A stretch of 64,000 nt of DNA. It comes from Hassallia byssoidea VB512170 (GTDB lineage: Bacteria > Cyanobacteriota > Cyanobacteriia > Cyanobacteriales > Nostocaceae). Shown here in pieces: positions 9,064 through 17,924 of this stretch. The notes under the pieces were generated by a model that searched no databases, had not been told where the DNA came from, and saw nothing but the letters and a program-made list of their open reading frames with translations. The stretch lies in contig NZ_JTCM02000023.1 in NCBI RefSeq assembly GCF_000817785.2, positions 1-64,000 of the forward strand. Reading direction: 5' to 3'. The first letter of the stretch is position 1. The number at the start of each line of letters is the position of its first letter. A program made the translations under genes and the position numbers.

Positions 9064-9114
9064 TTTTCTACTAGCAAGATGATTTGACAATTAACATCGA
9101 TAAATTAACATATC

Positions 9115-9144
9115 GTAGAGACGTTCGGTGTGGAACGTCTCTAC
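9115..9144. repeat. GTAGAGACGTTC palindromic repeat, copy 1
   Basis: GTAGAGACGTTC is followed after six bases by its exact inverse GAACGTCTCTAC. Further members of the same family lie at 11083, 12264, 56910, 61422, 61602 and 63917, all between genes. Confidence 0.85.
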
Positions 9145-9156
9145 AATACCAGGATT

Positions 9157-9867
9157 ATGCAACAGTTGATTTATTTATCAGAAATAGCAGAATTTCTCGA
9201 TCGCTTGTTTGCGGTTGAACGTTACACCGAAGCTGAAAGAGGTGGTGTATATTTGCCATCATCCCGTAGTATTAAACGTTTGGGTTTGGCGTTAGAACCT
9301 AAGACAGATTTATCGAAATGGGCGATCGCGCACTCTCTAGATGCGCTATTCTTACATCGACCCTGGAAACTTCAACCACAACAACTTACACCAGATGTCG
9401 GGGTAATTGCTTATCATCTACCATTTGATGAGTATTTGACGTTGAGTTACAATTCTCGCTTGGCGGAAGTTTTGGGAATTTCTTCTCTAGAAGTTTTGGG
9501 AAAAAAAGATTCGCGAGCGATCGGCATGATTGGAGAGATACCGAAGCAAAATTTTAATAATCTATGTAATTGTATCAATCAAGTCTTTGGAGGATACGAG
9601 CAAATACTGGCGGCAGAACAGAGTGAAGTATCACGAATTGCTGTTGTTGGCGCAATGACAGACTTGCTGGTACGTGAAGCAGCAGATAGAGGTGCTGAAG
9701 TTTATATAACAGGACAATTGCGACAGCCAGCCGAAGAAGCGATGCAGGAAACTAAAATTGCAGCGATCGCTATTGGGCACCGTCGTAGTGAAGTTTGGGG
9801 TTTACGTGTACTCGCAGGAATACTGCGTGAACGTTGGGCTAGTTTAGAGGTTTTAGTTGCTCCCTGA
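9157..9867 (+). CDS. Nif3-like dinuclear metal centre protein
   Basis: About 236 residues, belonging to the widespread Nif3/YbgI/DUF34 family, whose members form toroidal hexamers with two metals per subunit. Family features include the early HSLDALFLHRPWKL segment, the central VIAYHLPFDEY and the late AAIAIGHRRSEVWGLR, which supply His/Asp/Glu ligands. Database names such as GTP cyclohydrolase I type 2 rest on weak evidence, so the biochemical role is open. The ATG at 9157 is used; nine extra codons upstream would read from inside the palindromic repeat at 9115-9144. Confidence 0.8.
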   Translation: MQQLIYLSEIAEFLDRLFAVERYTEAERGGVYLPSSRSIKRLGLALEPKTDLSKWAIAHSLDALFLHRPWKLQPQQLTPDVGVIAYHLPFDEYLTLSYNSRLAEVLGISSLEVLGKKDSRAIGMIGEIPKQNFNNLCNCINQVFGGYEQILAAEQSEVSRIAVVGAMTDLLVREAADRGAEVYITGQLRQPAEEAMQETKIAAIAIGHRRSEVWGLRVLAGILRERWASLEVLVAP

Positions 9868-9884
9868 TGGGTTGGGCATTGGGC

Positions 9885-10025
9885 ATTGGTAATGGGTAAT
9901 TGGTAATTGGGAACGCGGTAATTGGGAACGCGGTAATTGGGAACGCGGTAATTTCCCCTTTTCCCTTTCCCCTTTTCCCCTCTTCAAAAACCCTTTTCCC
10001 TTTCCCCTTTCCCCTTTCCCCTTTT
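9885..10025. repeat. Tandem repeats, including three 15-bp units
   Basis: GAACGCGGTAATTGG is repeated perfectly at 9911-9925, 9926-9940 and 9941-9955. It is preceded by TGGGTAATTGG-type units and followed by a pyrimidine tract built of CCCCTTTTCC units. The tract separates two convergent genes. Confidence 0.85.
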
Positions 10026-10027
10026 CC

Positions 10028-10957
10028 TTAATGATTTGGTTGTTGAATCAAAGCCTGAAAGCGTCCATCTTCACGGATTTTGTCAAAATCTGAGTGAGTT
10101 GGAATCATTTGCAGATATTGTTCTGGACAAAGAATAATTGCTTGTTGTAAGTTCTCAATAGCTGCTTCAATGTTGTTTTGTAAGGCATAACAGCGGGCTT
10201 TGTTATATAAGATGACGTGATCGTTTGGTTGCAATTGTAGGGCGCGATTGTAAGAAGCGATCGCCTCAGAGTAATGCTGTAATTTTTCCCAAGTTATGCC
10301 TTTGTGTAACCAAGCTTTATAATAATCTGGTTGAATTGCTAAGGCGCGGTCAAAGCTGACGATCGCTTTTTCATAACGTCCCCAGTTGCTCAAACTTGCG
10401 CCTCGATTATGCCAAGCCATGACGTTGTTGGGGTCAAATTCAATAGCGCGATCGTAGCTGTTAACAGCTTCTTCATAGCGTCCTAGCTGTTTAAGGGCAT
10501 TACCTTTATTGTTCCATGCCCAATAAGCATCTGGTTGCAAGTTTATAGTGCGCTCAAAGCTGATAATTGCCTTTTCATAATGTCCCAAATCGCACAAGGT
10601 AATACCGCGATTGTGCCAAATAGTGGGGGAATTGAAGTTAAACTCAAGAGCGCGGTCGAAGCTATTGAGAGCTTCATCGTGACGTTCTAACTTTCCTAAA
10701 GCAATAGCGCGGTTGTGCCAAACCCAGCAAGCGTCTGCGCGTAATAAGAGCGTTAAGTCAAAACAAGCGATCGCATCCATGTGACGACCCAAGCAACCTA
10801 GGGCAAAGCCTTTTTGCGATAAAGCTTCCGGATAATCTGACTTACATTTAAGCGCTTTGTCGAAATTAGCGATCGCCTCAGAAAACTTTTCTGCTTTGTT
10901 TTGGCGCAATCCTTGCTGAAAATATAATTCCGCTTCTAGGTTGAGGATTATTTTCAT
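10028..10957 (-). CDS. Tetratricopeptide-repeat protein
   Basis: About 309 residues made almost entirely of 34-residue TPR units. At least seven consecutive repeats follow the pattern W-x-x-x-G-x-x-L-x-x-L-G-x-x-x-x-A-x-x-x-F-D-x-A-L, for example AWNNKGNALKQLGRYEEAV and AWHNRGASLSNWGRYEKAI. Such solenoids mediate protein-protein contacts; no catalytic domain is attached. The ATG at 10957 fits the start of the first TPR helix (EAELYFQQGL); a 29-residue extension upstream has unrelated composition. The partner is unknown. Confidence 0.85.
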   Translation of the reverse strand: MKIILNLEAELYFQQGLRQNKAEKFSEAIANFDKALKCKSDYPEALSQKGFALGCLGRHMDAIACFDLTLLLRADACWVWHNRAIALGKLERHDEALNSFDRALEFNFNSPTIWHNRGITLCDLGHYEKAIISFERTINLQPDAYWAWNNKGNALKQLGRYEEAVNSYDRAIEFDPNNVMAWHNRGASLSNWGRYEKAIVSFDRALAIQPDYYKAWLHKGITWEKLQHYSEAIASYNRALQLQPNDHVILYNKARCYALQNNIEAAIENLQQAIILCPEQYLQMIPTHSDFDKIREDGRFQALIQQPNH

Positions 10958-11082
10958 AGACCTGGCATCTTCCCTTAGTATGATATTTCTTTGAGATTTC
11001 CAATCAAGATAGCATAAGTAGAAAAAATATGTTTGTAAAAGCACTCAGCAAATTGCCAAAAACGCATCGTTCCGCCCCAGAT

Positions 11083-11138
11083 GTAGAGACGTTCCGCCAT
11101 TTCCAGATGTAGAGACGTAAGGAGTGGAACGTCTCTAC
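11083..11138. repeat. GTAGAGACGTTCC palindromic repeat, doubled copy
   Basis: Two arms beginning GTAGAGACG lie in tandem and the second is closed by GGAACGTCTCTAC. A third partial arm, ACGTTCC, follows at about 11140. It lies in the gap between the divergent TPR and por genes. Confidence 0.8.
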
Positions 11139-11141
11139 TAA

Positions 11142-12170
<1,029 letters not shown>

Positions 12171-12263
12171 TATATAGTTGGTAATTGGTAATTGGTAATG
12201 GGTAATGGGTAATGGAGAAAATCATTGCTTTGCCCAGTAACGAGAGAATAATATTCACATATT

Positions 12264-12292
12264 GTAGAGACGTTCCGGCGTCACGTCTCTAC
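12264..12292. repeat. GTAGAGACGTTCC palindromic repeat copy
   Basis: GTAGAGACGTTCC, a short loop and GACGTCTCTAC-type closing arm (one arm shortened: TCACGTCTCTAC). It lies between the convergent por and TauE-type genes. Confidence 0.75.
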
Positions 12293-12379
12293 GACTATTT
12301 TAATGTTTTTATTACTATTAATTCAACAGAGATAATATCAAATAAATATTTATGTAATTTATCTCAAATTTGCCGAGTT

Positions 12380-13132
12380 TTATTTATTCATAAAAAAGTA
12401 CACAGTCATACTCAAACCTACACCAGTAATAAAATACTGCACTAAAGAGGGAGGAAGTTTGCGGGCAATATCAGCACTTGCATAACCACCAATTACAGCC
12501 GCAATTGCCATCAGAATCGCCTCAAACCAAACAATTTTATCAGCGAAAATAAAATAAGCGATCGCTACAGCATTTATACAAGTCGCTAACCAACTTTTAA
12601 AGGCATTCATTTTATGGATATTTTCAATACCCATAATATTTAAAACTGCTAACATCAAAATACCGGCACCACCCCCGAAATAACCGCCATAAGTTGCTAT
12701 AACCAACTGCAACAACATAATTACAATTATTGGCAAGCGAATACTTTTTAAATTGCTGCTACCTTTTAACCACTTCATCACTGGTCGATTGACTGCAAAC
12801 AACAGTGTTGCAACTAACATTAAATATGGAATTAAAGCGGTAAAATTCTTACTAGATGTATGTAACAATAAATATGAGCCTAAAATTCCGCCAACAACGC
12901 TGGTGCTACTGAGTAAAAATAATTCTTGGCGTTTAGTTGAAAGTTCGCGACGATAAGCTATGCTACTTGCAACTGTTCCAAACCAGAGTGCGGCTGTACT
13001 TGTCGCGTTTGCATGAATGGGTTCTACTCCAACTAACAAAAGTGCCGGAAAGACGATTAAACCACCTCCGCCGGCAACACCATTCATAACTCCAGCGAGT
13101 AAAGCCGCAGTACACAAAAATAATATTTCCAC
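12380..13132 (-). CDS. Sulfite exporter TauE/SafE family membrane protein
   Basis: A 250-residue polytopic membrane protein with about eight hydrophobic segments arranged as two repeats. Each repeat opens with a glycine-rich motif: GVMNGVAGGGGLIVFPAL near the N-terminus and YGGYFGGGAGILMLAVLN in the middle. These duplicated motifs define the TauE/SafE (DUF81) family, which exports or imports organosulfur or other small anions. The substrate here is unknown. It begins 12 bases after the methyltransferase gene on the same strand, so the two are probably cotranscribed. Confidence 0.85.
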   Translation of the reverse strand: MEILFLCTAALLAGVMNGVAGGGGLIVFPALLLVGVEPIHANATSTAALWFGTVASSIAYRRELSTKRQELFLLSSTSVVGGILGSYLLLHTSSKNFTALIPYLMLVATLLFAVNRPVMKWLKGSSNLKSIRLPIIVIMLLQLVIATYGGYFGGGAGILMLAVLNIMGIENIHKMNAFKSWLATCINAVAIAYFIFADKIVWFEAILMAIAAVIGGYASADIARKLPPSLVQYFITGVGLSMTVYFFMNK

Positions 13133-13144
13133 AAGTTACAAAGC

Positions 13145-13909
13145 CTAAAGTTTAAAAGCAACAATGCGAATTCTGCGGTAATCTGCCATCCAAGTTTTAT
13201 CTTGATAAAGTGTTGATTTTAAGCTTTCTTCAACTTTACTAATTACTTGCATTTGTTGTTGATGAGAAAGTTCTGTAAAGTAGGCAGTTGCAAACATTTG
13301 TATCCAATTCGCCATCCCTGCGTCTGCATCTGCTAAAGGTGTAGGACGCGCAAATAAAACAGCATAATTGACATCAAAACCATGCTTTTCTAAGCGAGTC
13401 GCATACTCACCAATACTAGGATAATACCAAGGATTCAGTGCTTGAGGTTGGGAAATTCCTATCTCTTGTAAAGCAGTTTCTAAAGCTGTGGTAATTGCTT
13501 GCACATTTCCCTTACCACCAAATTCAGCTACAAAACGTCCCCCCGGTTTCAGGGCTTGATGAACACTACGAATTACCGCATCTGGTTCTTTAATCCAGTG
13601 CAGCGCTGCGTTAGAAAAAACTGCATCCAAAGGCTGTTCTACTTGAAAGTTTCTTGCATCAGCAACATCAAATCTCAGATGGGGATAGTTTTGTTTTGCC
13701 TTTGAAATCATCGCCGGCGCATTATCAATTCCCATAACAACAGAGCCAGATGTAGCAATTTTTTCTGTTAATTGCCCAGTACCACAACCTAAATCTAAAA
13801 TGCGTTCTTTTTGCTTGGGATTTAATAGTTGCAGCAAGTCTTCGCCATACTGCCACACAAATGCGTGTTTATCTTCATAAAGGGCAGCATTCCAATTATT
13901 TTTTATCAT
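13145..13909 (-). CDS. Class I SAM-dependent methyltransferase
   Basis: About 254 residues with the class I methyltransferase fold. Motif I is LDLGCGTGQ near residue 39, followed by an acidic motif II (VMGIDNAPAMISKAK), FDVADARNF and the post-motif FSNAALHWIKEPD. The HWIKEPD segment and the length are typical of the trans-aconitate methyltransferase-like group. The small-molecule acceptor is not known. The ATG at 13909 is used because the frame to 13957 adds a leader with no RBS. It is divergent from the LysR gene, which may regulate it and the downstream TauE-like transporter. Confidence 0.8.
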   Translation of the reverse strand: MIKNNWNAALYEDKHAFVWQYGEDLLQLLNPKQKERILDLGCGTGQLTEKIATSGSVVMGIDNAPAMISKAKQNYPHLRFDVADARNFQVEQPLDAVFSNAALHWIKEPDAVIRSVHQALKPGGRFVAEFGGKGNVQAITTALETALQEIGISQPQALNPWYYPSIGEYATRLEKHGFDVNYAVLFARPTPLADADAGMANWIQMFATAYFTELSHQQQMQVISKVEESLKSTLYQDKTWMADYRRIRIVAFKL

Positions 13910-14157
13910 CAAAAGATACTTTTTAAGTAGTGAAATTACAGAGTATGCTACGCACAATGAGGAAAAAACGTTCGCCCTTGGCGTTGCCGAAGGCTACCGC
14001 AGAGTACGCCGAGTTTGAGAGAGTTTGAGAGAGTTTTTGCCTAAGTCCTGACTAGGTTGATGACAGCTTAATCATTACGATAGAAAAAATTTTTAATTAT
14101 GTCCAATATATTTTTAAGCTTTAATTAATATTTAAAAGATATGAGTTATGGTGTGCA

Positions 14158-15087
14158 ATGGAACTACGGCATCTACGGTACTTTATGACTTTAGCGGAAG
14201 AACTCCACTTTGGACGCGCAGCAGAAAGGTTGCATATTGCCCAACCACCTTTAAGCCAACAAATTCGCCAGCTTGAGACAGAGTTAGGCTTTGAACTATT
14301 TCACCGCAGCAAACGAAAAGTGCAGTTAACTGAAGCTGGACAAGTTTTTCTTGACGAAGTGCAGCAAATATTCAAGCAATTAGAACAGGCAATTCAAGTT
14401 GGAAGGCAAACCAGTAGGGGGGAAATGGGACAACTGGTTATTGGCTTTGTTAGCTCTGCACCGTATAATATATTACCAAATATTTTACGGACATTTCGTA
14501 GCAGCGTTCCAGAAGTGAGGCTAGAGTTGCACGAATTAACGACAAATGAACAGTTACGATGGTTGCGGGAAAGTCGAATTGATGTGGGGTTTGTGCGTCC
14601 ACCTATAGAAGATGACACATTGAACTTTGAAATAATTTTTCAAGAGTCGTTGATAATAGCATTACCTGATACACATGAGTTAGCAAATCATAGTAATGTT
14701 TGTTTGCGATCGGTTAAAAATGAACCTTTCATTTTATTTCCGCGTTTGTTAGCACCTGGACTCTACGATTTAATTATCAGTCTTTGTCAGCAAGCGGGTT
14801 TTAGTCCCAACGTCACTCAAGAAGCGATTCAAATGCAAACAATTGTCAGCTTAGTCGCAGGTGGTTTGGGTATTGCGATTGTCCCAGAATCTCTGCAAAA
14901 TTTGCAACGAACTGGGGTAGTATATAAAGCTGTGCAAGAAGCGACTTTGAAAACAGCGATCGCCATAATTTGGCGACAAAACGATACATCTGCCACAGTG
15001 CAAAAGTTTTTGGAGATAGCTAGACTTGCAGTTACCTTAGAGTTTGTAGTAAGGACTTCAGTCCTTTTGTGTCCAGAGGAGGACTGA
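14158..15087 (+). CDS. LysR family transcriptional regulator
   Basis: The N-terminal winged helix-turn-helix is textbook LysR (MELRHLRYFMTLAEELHFGRAA start, then QPPLSQQIRQLE). A periplasmic-binding-like effector domain covers about residues 90-295. Most of the protein resembles CatR/BenM-type regulators, which often respond to aromatic compounds; this is a similarity, not proof. The last dozen residues (VVRTSVLLCPEED) are encoded by the palindromic repeat GGACTTCAGTCC, so the native stop seems to have been replaced by read-in to the repeat. It is divergent from the methyltransferase/TauE pair across about 250 bp. Confidence 0.87.
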   Translation: MELRHLRYFMTLAEELHFGRAAERLHIAQPPLSQQIRQLETELGFELFHRSKRKVQLTEAGQVFLDEVQQIFKQLEQAIQVGRQTSRGEMGQLVIGFVSSAPYNILPNILRTFRSSVPEVRLELHELTTNEQLRWLRESRIDVGFVRPPIEDDTLNFEIIFQESLIIALPDTHELANHSNVCLRSVKNEPFILFPRLLAPGLYDLIISLCQQAGFSPNVTQEAIQMQTIVSLVAGGLGIAIVPESLQNLQRTGVVYKAVQEATLKTAIAIIWRQNDTSATVQKFLEIARLAVTLEFVVRTSVLLCPEED

Positions 15088-15102
15088 AGTCCTCACTACG
15101 GT
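15051..15102. repeat. GGACTTCAGTCC palindromic repeat, overlapping a gene end
   Basis: AGTAAGGACTTCAGTCCTT is followed by AGGACTGAAGTCCTCACTAC, giving two mutually inverted arms. The same sequence occurs at 4011-4031. It encodes the C-terminus and stop of the LysR gene and separates it from the convergent map gene. Confidence 0.75.
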
Positions 15103-15110
15103 TAGAAAGA

Positions 15111-15884
15111 TTAGGTTTCGCCTTCGCGTAGAGTGAGGATTTCTACGCCGTCTTCAGTCACAGCTAGGGTATGCTCAAATTGAGCGGATAGTTTGCGATC
15201 GCGTGTGACAGCTGTCCATTTATCGCTGAGAACCTCAACTTCCCAAGTGCCTTCGTTAATCATTGGCTCGATAGTAAAAACCATTCCCGCTCTAAGACGC
15301 TTGCCTTTGCCCCGCGTGCCATAATGAAGAATTTCCGGTGCAGTGTGGAAAACATTACTTACACCATGTCCGGCAAAATCTCGCACTACAGAAAAGCCTT
15401 GCGCTTCCGCATATTCTTGAATTGCCGCACCAATATCGCCAACTCGTGCCCCTGGCTTAACCTCAGCAATACCTAGTCTCAGGCACTCTTGTGTTACCTC
15501 AACCAGCTTTTTCGCTTTTGGTGATGGTCTACCGACAAAGAATGTTTTCGATGTATCGCCGTGGTAGCCTTCTACTAGTGGTGTGACATCAATATTAATA
15601 ATGTCGCCTTCTTTGAGGATTTGTTTGGCGTTAGGTATGCCGTGACAAACTACTTCATTTACACTGGTGCAAATTGACTTGGGAAAACCTCTGTAACCCA
15701 AAGGTGCGCTTTTTGCTTTATGTGCCTGCGTCCAACGTTCCGCTTCATCATTGAGTTGCAAAGTGCTAACTCCCGGCTTGACCATTGGTTCAAGATGGTG
15801 TAGTAATTCAGCTGCCAAACGTCCGGCTTGACGCATTTTGTCTATTTCTCTGTGAGATAAAAGAACGATGGTTTCGCTTTTCAT
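15111..15884 (-). CDS. map: Type I methionine aminopeptidase
   Basis: This enzyme removes the initiator methionine from new proteins. The 257-residue length is usual for type Ib enzymes without an N-terminal zinc extension. The five metal ligands are all visible in order: Asp in INIDVTP, Asp in GYHGDTSKTF, His in FAGHGVSN, Glu in FTIEPMI and Glu in AQFEHT. The HGIPN motif precedes them. The ATG at 15884 follows a short leader after the BvdR gene, with a tandem repeat in between. Cyanobacteria often have several map copies, so this may not be the only one. Confidence 0.93.
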   Translation of the reverse strand: MKSETIVLLSHREIDKMRQAGRLAAELLHHLEPMVKPGVSTLQLNDEAERWTQAHKAKSAPLGYRGFPKSICTSVNEVVCHGIPNAKQILKEGDIINIDVTPLVEGYHGDTSKTFFVGRPSPKAKKLVEVTQECLRLGIAEVKPGARVGDIGAAIQEYAEAQGFSVVRDFAGHGVSNVFHTAPEILHYGTRGKGKRLRAGMVFTIEPMINEGTWEVEVLSDKWTAVTRDRKLSAQFEHTLAVTEDGVEILTLREGET

Positions 15885-15900
15885 ATAAATTTAATCTAAC

Positions 15901-15941
15901 TGGGGAGTGGGGAGTGGGGAGTGGGGAGTGGGGAGTGGGGA
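15901..15941. repeat. Tandem GGGGAGT heptamers
   Basis: About five to six copies of the seven-base unit GGGGAGT fill the short gap between bvdR and map. This is the heptamer type of cyanobacterial short tandem repeat. Confidence 0.85.
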
Positions 15942-16946
15942 TTAGAGATTTTTATCTCCCATATACATAGTTAAACCAGTCTCGGCTGCTTGCCTTGCGG
16001 CATCAGCAACCTTTAAACTGTACAAGCTTGCCTCTGGACGAAGGTACAAAGGAGTGCCGTTAAAAAGACGATCTAAGACCATGTTTGTGTCTTTGGCAAA
16101 TAAACCCCGCTTCGTACCAACCTCTATCGGCGTTGTTTTCCCCTTCTCTATTAAAACTCCTTTATCGCCCTCAAAAATTAATCCGCCATTTTCACCGTGA
16201 ACTTCAAACTTGCGTTCTGCTTGCCATAGAGTTTCACCTTTGCCATAAACTACTTGCGCTAAAAGTCCGCTGTTGAACGACAGTTGACTAATGCAAAAAC
16301 AGCTTTGGTAATATTCTGTTTCTATTTCCCAAAATCGTTGATGGCAGTTAACTAAGTTCACTTCACCAAACAAATCGGTTAATCGATGTAATCTAGACAA
16401 CGCACCCATTAAGGGAAAACCGAATAAATTATGGTTAAAAGTCCATTTACGCGGTGCGGGGTGTTCCGGCTTTATGGTGCTGTAGCGCACATAAAACAAT
16501 CCCCCAAGCTGCGGTAAGTATTGCTTTAAAGCTAAATGCAAACCGCCTAAAAGTTCGATATGTTCGACATGGAGAAGTTTATTTTGTGCTTTGGCTAAGG
16601 CAACAAGTTCTTCTGCTTCGACTACATCTAAAGAAAGGGGATATTCGACAATTACGTGTTTGCCAGCTTGCAGTGCTTTTCGTGCGATCGCTCCATGATC
16701 TCGATTTACATTACAAATTACCACCAAATCTATATCATCGCGCTCTATTAGCTGTTGCCAAGAACTCATCGCTTCTGCTTGGTAGTTTGAAGCTAAAGAT
16801 GCTGTTTTTTCTGGGGTGTTACCGACAATCGCAAGTAAGTGCGATCGCTCGTCATGAAGAAATGTCTCAGCCCTTAATTTTGCCACATACCCAGTACCAA
16901 TCAAACCCACGCCCACACTTGCTTTTTCCACAAAAGCCGCTCTCAT
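15942..16946 (-). CDS. bvdR: Biliverdin reductase (Gfo/Idh/MocA fold)
   Basis: BvdR reduces biliverdin IX-alpha to bilirubin with NAD(P)H and is needed for normal phycobilisome assembly in Synechocystis. The N-terminal Rossmann domain has GLIGTGYVAKLRAE; the EYPLSL motif follows near residue 95. The central stretch LLHVEHIELLGG, then RYSTI, then ALSRLHRLTDLFG, and the late RRGLF and ASLYSLKVAD motifs match the cyanobacterial BvdR type rather than general sugar dehydrogenases. The ATG at 16946 has GAGGA eight bases upstream; earlier TTG and GTG codons at 16964 and 16961 are less likely. Length is about 334 residues. Confidence 0.86.
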   Translation of the reverse strand: MRAAFVEKASVGVGLIGTGYVAKLRAETFLHDERSHLLAIVGNTPEKTASLASNYQAEAMSSWQQLIERDDIDLVVICNVNRDHGAIARKALQAGKHVIVEYPLSLDVVEAEELVALAKAQNKLLHVEHIELLGGLHLALKQYLPQLGGLFYVRYSTIKPEHPAPRKWTFNHNLFGFPLMGALSRLHRLTDLFGEVNLVNCHQRFWEIETEYYQSCFCISQLSFNSGLLAQVVYGKGETLWQAERKFEVHGENGGLIFEGDKGVLIEKGKTTPIEVGTKRGLFAKDTNMVLDRLFNGTPLYLRPEASLYSLKVADAARQAAETGLTMYMGDKNL

Positions 16947-17347
16947 CGTACATATCCTCACCAATTCTGTTTATCTTTCTCTATAGGACTGAGTTAATTG
17001 CTTCAGCCGTTTATAACGCTTTAGTGAACTTGTAAACCTCCAGCTAGGCTGAACCGCGAATGGGAATTTGCACAAAACCAAAGTGATTTGTTCATAAATT
17101 CCGGATTTTTCCAGATTATAGTCCTTTCTGGTAGCATCCATATAAGGATAAATATATATAAGTAAAACTCATCAGGATTAACTAACTAAATTTCATTACT
17201 AATCGCGTTCAAATTCCAGTTACATCGTTTAGTTTTTCTCGTAGTATCAGAATTGAAGCAAATTTGAATAAACGGCTGAACTTATTAGTTCAGCCGATAA
17301 TTTGCTTTAGGATAACTTATACGGTCTGCAAAAGAGAGGATTAAAAA
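16947..17347. promoter_or_regulatory. Divergent control region of bvdR and petF
   Basis: About 400 bp without a gene. It must hold promoters for both neighbours. A perfect inverted repeat at 17273-17296 (separate entry) sits 50 bases before the ferredoxin start, and an AGAGGA ribosome binding site precedes the petF ATG by nine bases. No NtcA or Fur box was clear. Confidence 0.5.
17273..17296 (+). promoter_or_regulatory. Hairpin in the ferredoxin leader
   Basis: CGGCTGAAC at 17273-17281 is perfectly inverted at 17288-17296 with a six-base loop. It lies 51 bases upstream of the petF start codon and could affect mRNA stability or be an operator. No T-run follows, so it is not a standard terminator. 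Related fragments (TTCAGCCG, GGCTGAACCG) occur at about 17003 and 17047. Confidence 0.5.
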
Positions 17348-17650
17348 ATGCCAACTTATAAAGTGACACTAGTCAGCGAAGCTGAAGGTCTTAACCAAAC
17401 CATCGACGTTGATGATGATACCTATATTCTAGACGCTGCTGAAGAAGCTGGTCTTGACCTACCTTATTCTTGTCGCGCTGGTGCTTGTTCTACCTGTGCA
17501 GGTCAACTGACATCAGGTTCAGCTCCAGACCAGTCTGACCAGTCTTTCTTAGACGACGAGCAAATTGAAGCTGGATATATTTTGACTTGTGTGGCTTACC
17601 CAACCGGAGACTGCACAATCCAAACCCACAAAGAAGAAGACCTTTACTAA
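17348..17650 (+). CDS. petF: Plant-type [2Fe-2S] ferredoxin
   Basis: Ferredoxin I accepts electrons from photosystem I and passes them to FNR, nitrite reductase, thioredoxin reductase and others in the cytoplasm. The 100-residue length and sequence are typical. The four cluster ligands are Cys42, Cys47 and Cys50 (CRAGACSTC) and Cys81 (LTCVAYP). The acidic N-terminal patch ([16 protein letters not shown]) and the C-terminal KEEDLY partner-binding end are present. An additional Cys89 is not a ligand. The start has a good AGAGGA ribosome binding site. Its form matches vegetative-cell ferredoxin rather than heterocyst FdxH. Confidence 0.95.
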   Translation: MPTYKVTLVSEAEGLNQTIDVDDDTYILDAAEEAGLDLPYSCRAGACSTCAGQLTSGSAPDQSDQSFLDDEQIEAGYILTCVAYPTGDCTIQTHKEEDLY

Positions 17651-17679
17651 GAGTTTGGCGCTTCAGTAATCAACGATAA

Positions 17680-17776
17680 TAGGACTTACGCACCCACTAA
17701 AGTCTTGTAGGGGCAATTCATGAATTGCCCCTACGTAAATTCAAGCTTTGACGACGACATGAGTGCGTAAGTCCTA
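17680..17776. mobile_element. MITE-like element, TA-flanked, copy 2
   Basis: A 97-bp element with perfect terminal inverted repeats (GGACTTACGCAC / GTGCGTAAGTCC) flanked by TA on both sides. The centre is a palindrome of GTAGGGGCAATTCATGAATT type. It matches the element at 2081-2176 in reverse orientation. It is non-coding and lies between petF and its likely terminator. Confidence 0.75.
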
Positions 17777-17827
17777 GATAAAAACATTCATCGATCGCAC
17801 ACGCTGTAAAGACTGGTAAATAAAAGA

Positions 17828-17877
17828 AGCAGACACATTAGAGGAAAAATAATTCCTCTATTGTGTCTGCTTTTTTT
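17828..17877 (+). terminator. Rho-independent terminator downstream of petF
   Basis: An 18-base arm, AAGCAGACACATTAGAGGAA, pairs with TTCCTCTATTGTGTCTGCTT around a short A-rich loop, and a run of seven T follows. It is placed to end petF transcription, although a MITE-like element now lies between gene and terminator. Confidence 0.88.
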
Positions 17878-17924
17878 GCGTAGTCAGCGTAGAGAGCGCT
17901 CTCTGCGCTGACGCAAACTCGAAC

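Noticed and set aside
12212-12445. 77-codon open frame in the por/TauE gap
   Set aside because: It contains the GTAGAGACG palindrome and tandem repeats and lacks a domain.
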